This document shows, in pieces, positions 6,526-8,960 of a stretch of DNA of 8,960 nt; position 1 is the stretch's first letter; each line of letters begins with the position of its first letter. The notes under the pieces were generated by a model. The model ran no database searches and was not told where the DNA came from. It saw only the letters and a program-made list of their open reading frames with translations. Source of the DNA: TMED14 sp041179465 (GTDB lineage: Bacteria > Bacteroidota > Bacteroidia > Flavobacteriales > Schleiferiaceae); NCBI GenBank assembly GCA_041179465.1, contig JBEGTJ010000064.1:1-8960 (forward strand), in the 5' to 3' direction. The position numbers and the translations under genes were made by a program.

Positions 6526-7299
6526 ATGAGTTCCGCCCGACACGACCAAAAAGACCGCAACAAGGCGTTGGTGACCACCTTCTCGGTGCACGCCGTGCTG
6601 CTGTTATTTTTTGCGTTTTTTGGGCTGACCTACCAAGATCCTCCGCCGGAGTACGGTATCCCCGTGAGTTTTGGCAATTCGCTCGACGGAGCGGGCGACG
6701 ACGTAGCCGCCCCCGACGGCGCCGAGGCCCCATCGGCTGCAGAGCCCGTTTCGGCCGAGTCTGAAGTCGTTACCCAAGATTACGTTGATGCCCCTTCGGT
6801 GTCTTCTGAAAAACCTAAAGACACCAAGGTCGAGCGCACGGTTGAAAAGCCCGCCGAGCAGGCCCCCAAGCCGTCCAACGAGCTCTCCAACCGCCTCAAA
6901 GGATTTGGCAAGCCGGGCGGCACTGCGGGCGGAACGGGAAGCGGACAAGGAAGCACGACCGGCGGCGGCGACCAGGGCTCCCCCAACGGAAGCGGTACGG
7001 GCAACGGAACCGGCGGCTCCGGCGGCGGCAACTACCAGCTGGGCACCCGGTCCGCTTTGGAGCGTCCCAAGCCGCGCTACGACTGCGACGGAGAGGGCAT
7101 TGTCGTGGTCAAAGTCTACGTGGACCGCAACGGCATCGTCAAGCGCGCCGACGGCCAGGGCCAGAAGGGGTCGACCACCTCTGAGGAATGCCTGATTCGC
7201 CGCGCCGAGGAGGCGGCCCTCAAAACCCGCTGGCAAGGCGACGCTTCTGCCTTGGAGCTCCAAGTGGGCACGATCCGCTACAACTTCCAGCGCACGTAA
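6526..7299 (+). CDS. tonB: TonB-like energy transducer with glycine-rich linker
   Basis: This 257-residue protein fits the TonB plan: it is anchored in the inner membrane, spans the periplasm and transmits force from ExbB-ExbD to outer-membrane receptors. Residues 1-13 are basic and cytoplasmic, and 15-36 form the single membrane helix with His22, placed like the functionally important His20 of E. coli TonB. Residues 53-120 are rich in Asp, Glu, Ala and Pro; 130-169 is a glycine-rich stretch with 20 Gly in 40 residues in place of the usual Pro-Lys/Pro-Glu repeats. The C-terminal domain (about 178-257) contains RPKPRYDCD, IVVVKVYVDRNGIVKRA (192-208) and ends TIRYNF, as in flavobacterial TonB-domain proteins. 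Cys187 and Cys222 lie in the periplasmic domain and could form a disulfide. It starts 19 bases after exbD and ends three bases before folC. Which receptors it serves is unknown; a TolA-like role is less likely but not excluded. Confidence 0.87.
   Translation: MSSARHDQKDRNKALVTTFSVHAVLLLFFAFFGLTYQDPPPEYGIPVSFGNSLDGAGDDVAAPDGAEAPSAAEPVSAESEVVTQDYVDAPSVSSEKPKDTKVERTVEKPAEQAPKPSNELSNRLKGFGKPGGTAGGTGSGQGSTTGGGDQGSPNGSGTGNGTGGSGGGNYQLGTRSALERPKPRYDCDGEGIVVVKVYVDRNGIVKRADGQGQKGSTTSEECLIRRAEEAALKTRWQGDASALELQVGTIRYNFQRT
6913..7032 (+). repeat. Low-complexity glycine-rich coding segment in the TonB-like gene
   Basis: Residues 130-169 of the TonB-like protein are half glycine, with Ser, Thr and Asn making up most of the rest. 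The DNA is dominated by GGC, GGA and ACC/ACG-type codons without an exact tandem unit, so it reads as a selected flexible linker rather than a recent repeat expansion. Confidence 0.8.
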
Positions 7300-7302
7300 G
7301 CC

Positions 7303-8571
7303 ATGAACCGGTTTGACGAGGCCTGCAACTGGCTCGTCCAGCGGTTGCCCATGTTTCAGCGGCAGGGAGGCACCCCGGCCACCTACCGCATGGACCTTAC
7401 AAAAACCGAGGCATGGCTCGAGCGGCTCGGCAACCCCCACCGCGCCTACCCCTGCATTCACGTGGCCGGAACCAACGGCAAAGGCTCTACCTGCCACATG
7501 CTGGCGAGCATTTTTCACGAGTCCGGCCTGGTCGTCGGACTTCACACTTCGCCCCACATGCTGGACCTCCGCGAGCGCTTTCGCGTGGGCGGAAGGCTCG
7601 TCCCCGAGCGCTGGGTTGCCGATTTTGTCGACGCCCACCGCGCCGACATCCTCGAACTGGACCTGAGTTTTTTTGAAGCCACGGTAGGTATGGCCTTCGC
7701 CGCCTTTCGCGACGCCCGCGTCGACCTCGCCGTGGTGGAGGTGGGCATGGGCGGACGCCTCGACTCCACCAACGTCGTGACGCCGCTCGTGTCGGTGGTC
7801 ACCAGCATCGGCCTGGACCACATGGCGTTTTTGGGTCCGGACCGCGCCCACATTGCTCGAGAAAAAGCCGGAATCTTCAAGCCCCACGTGCCCGTCGTGG
7901 TGGGCGAAGGGGACGCTGAAGTGCGTCCGGTGTTCGAAGAGGTGGCTTCGCGCCTCGATGGCTGCAGCGTGCACTACGTAGGACCCGACGACGCGATTTA
8001 CCCTACCGACCTGCTCGGCGACTACCAAGTGCACAATGTGCGCACGGCGGTCGCTGCGGCGCTTCGCGCCCGTCCAAGCCTTGCCGAGCACCAAATTCGG
8101 CGCGGCCTGCTCAAGGTGGCGGCCAACACCGGACTGCGCGGCCGTTGGGACCTGCTCGAGCCGTCTCGGCCCTTGGTGGTGGCCGATTCCGCCCACAATG
8201 CGCACGGCTGGGGACCCGCCATGGCCCAGTGGGAACGCGTGCGGCGCGGAAGGCGCTCCGCCATGGTGCTGGGCGTGGTAAACGACAAAGACACCGACGA
8301 AATGCGGGCGCTCATTCCCCGCGACTGCCGGGTGTACGCATGCGCGCCGAGCATACCTCGGGCCCTGCCGGTTCGCGAATGGGCGAAACTTTTGCAGGCC
8401 GCCGGAATCGACGTCACCGAATGCCCTTCGGTGGCCGACGCCCTCAACCGCGCCAAAGAGGACGGGTACCAAGCCATTTATGTGGGCGGATCCAGTTTTG
8501 TGGTCGCCGACGCCCTAGCCGCCTACAGCGAGGGGCGGGTCAGGAGGCGCCGCTCGGCCTCGAGCGACTGA
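7303..8571 (+). CDS. folC: Folylpolyglutamate synthase / dihydrofolate synthase
   Basis: FolC adds glutamate to dihydropteroate and/or extends the polyglutamate tail of folates, using ATP, in the cytoplasm. The 422 residues match the Mur-ligase-type family throughout: the ATP-binding loop AGTNGKGST (55-63), TSPHMLDLRERFRVGG (82-97), the FolC signature VVEVGMGGRLDSTNVV (144-159), SIGLDHMAFLG (168-178), REKAGIFKP (186-194) with Lys188 as the expected carbamylated lysine, and DSAHNAHG (295-302) opening the C-terminal domain, which ends in VGGSSFVVADAL (394-405). Length is normal. The ATG at 7303 lies three bases after the tonB-like stop codon, so it is very probably translated from the same message. 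The last 49 bases overlap the end of the convergent TolC-family gene. Whether it performs both reactions depends on whether the genome has another FolC. Confidence 0.95.
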   Translation: MNRFDEACNWLVQRLPMFQRQGGTPATYRMDLTKTEAWLERLGNPHRAYPCIHVAGTNGKGSTCHMLASIFHESGLVVGLHTSPHMLDLRERFRVGGRLVPERWVADFVDAHRADILELDLSFFEATVGMAFAAFRDARVDLAVVEVGMGGRLDSTNVVTPLVSVVTSIGLDHMAFLGPDRAHIAREKAGIFKPHVPVVVGEGDAEVRPVFEEVASRLDGCSVHYVGPDDAIYPTDLLGDYQVHNVRTAVAAALRARPSLAEHQIRRGLLKVAANTGLRGRWDLLEPSRPLVVADSAHNAHGWGPAMAQWERVRRGRRSAMVLGVVNDKDTDEMRALIPRDCRVYACAPSIPRALPVREWAKLLQAAGIDVTECPSVADALNRAKEDGYQAIYVGGSSFVVADALAAYSEGRVRRRRSASSD

Positions 8572-8960
8572 AGTTTGGCCGAGGCCATCGTGCGCTTTTG
8601 AACGGCCTCCAGGTACTTGGTTTCTCGGCTGGCCAAGATGAACATCGTGCTTTCGCCCAGGGTGAAGCGGCGGCGCTCCTGCTGCAGCAGCGCGTACGAG
8701 GCCGCCTCGGCCCCGAGCAGCGCCTTGAGTTCGGAGTCGAGCGCTGCTACCTGTTGGGCGAGCTGCCGCTGGAGCACCTGTACTTCGTTTTGGACGCTCG
8801 CGGCATTGGCTTCTGCTGCGCGCAGGCGCGCCTGCGCTCCGGCCAAATCCGCACGTGCCTTTTGATTGAATAAGGGCAGCGCCAATCCGACTTTCCACTG
8901 CACGGCCTCGGGGTTCCACGTGCTTCCGCCCCACTGAAGCATGCGGTAGTCCACGTAGGG
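8523..8960 (-). CDS. TolC-family outer-membrane efflux protein, C-terminal end (5' part outside window)
   Basis: The frame is open to the window edge, so the gene enters from the right on the minus strand; 145 residues are visible out of the usual 400-480. TolC-family proteins form outer-membrane channels with long periplasmic helices and work with RND or ABC pumps and an adaptor. The visible part begins with a strand-like region ending in VGLALPLFNQKARADL, the usual entry to the second helical repeat. It continues with a long Ala/Gln/Glu/Arg-rich coiled helix pair and the characteristic FTLGESTMFILASRETKYLEA segment (ending about 75 bases before the stop) before the charged tail. The GTG at 8952-8954 is internal, not a start. 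The stop at 8523-8525 lies inside folC. Gene order upstream is unseen, so the pump type and substrate cannot be judged. Confidence 0.85.
   Translation of the reverse strand, partial: PYVDYRMLQWGGSTWNPEAVQWKVGLALPLFNQKARADLAGAQARLRAAEANAASVQNEVQVLQRQLAQQVAALDSELKALLGAEAASYALLQQERRRFTLGESTMFILASRETKYLEAVQKRTMASAKLQSLEAERRLLTRPSL

Noticed and set aside
6604..8472. A 622-codon open frame on the minus strand opposite the tonB-like gene and folC
   Set aside because: It runs antisense to two clearly recognisable proteins, resembles no family, and is rich in His, Val, Gly and Ala as expected for the complement of high-GC coding DNA.
8145..8873. A 242-codon plus-strand open frame spanning the folC/TolC-family junction
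   Set aside because: It crosses two supported genes out of frame, with low-complexity Arg/Gly/Leu composition.
1..8960. Defence island, phage, insertion sequence, CRISPR or tRNA content
   Set aside because: All coding space is filled by recognised core-type genes with consistent composition; I saw no direct repeats, transposase or integrase motifs, or tRNA-like folds.

Overview
The window reads as a stretch of ordinary chromosome from a high-GC member of the Bacteroidota, most likely Flavobacteriia-like. Three things point there. The anhydromuramic-acid kinase has the Bacteroidota-style DLGPCN active-site segment. The ExbD and TonB-like proteins closely resemble flavobacterial homologues as I remember them, including a pair of cysteines in the TonB domain. 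None of the eight visible start codons has a Shine-Dalgarno sequence, which is typical of this phylum. This assignment comes from recognised protein motifs and recall; no database was searched.

Layout: (1) 1-1536, plus strand: the C-terminal half of a long-form urocanate hydratase (histidine breakdown), then a lipoprotein of the OmpH/Skp coiled-coil family. (2) 1576-1605: a strong hairpin with A and T tracts on its two sides, able to stop transcription from both directions. (3) 1633-2787, minus strand: a complete acyl-CoA dehydrogenase that converges on that terminator. (4) 2788-2841: a 54-base divergent intergenic region. (5) 2842-8571, plus strand: a tight run of six genes, anmK, nhaD, exbB, exbD, tonB-like and folC, with gaps of 61, 56, 2, 19 and 3 bases. 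(6) 8523-8960, minus strand: the C-terminal end of a TolC-family outer-membrane efflux protein, overlapping the end of folC by 49 bases tail to tail.

How the genes fit together: exbB-exbD-tonB encode an inner-membrane motor that uses the proton gradient to energise outer-membrane receptors. NhaD just upstream exchanges Na+ for H+ across the same membrane, so the two share an ion-gradient theme. AnmK recycles cell-wall sugar. FolC makes folate polyglutamates and looks co-transcribed for reasons of operon history rather than function. There is no gene-free stretch above 61 bases, and I saw no tRNA, rRNA, CRISPR array, insertion sequence or phage gene. I found no convincing undescribed system. 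The points worth a second look are small: an 11/12 inverted repeat before nhaD, a glycine-rich linker and cysteine pair in the TonB-like protein, histidine-rich loops in NhaD, a lipid-anchored Skp-like protein, and the convergent gene overlap at the right end.
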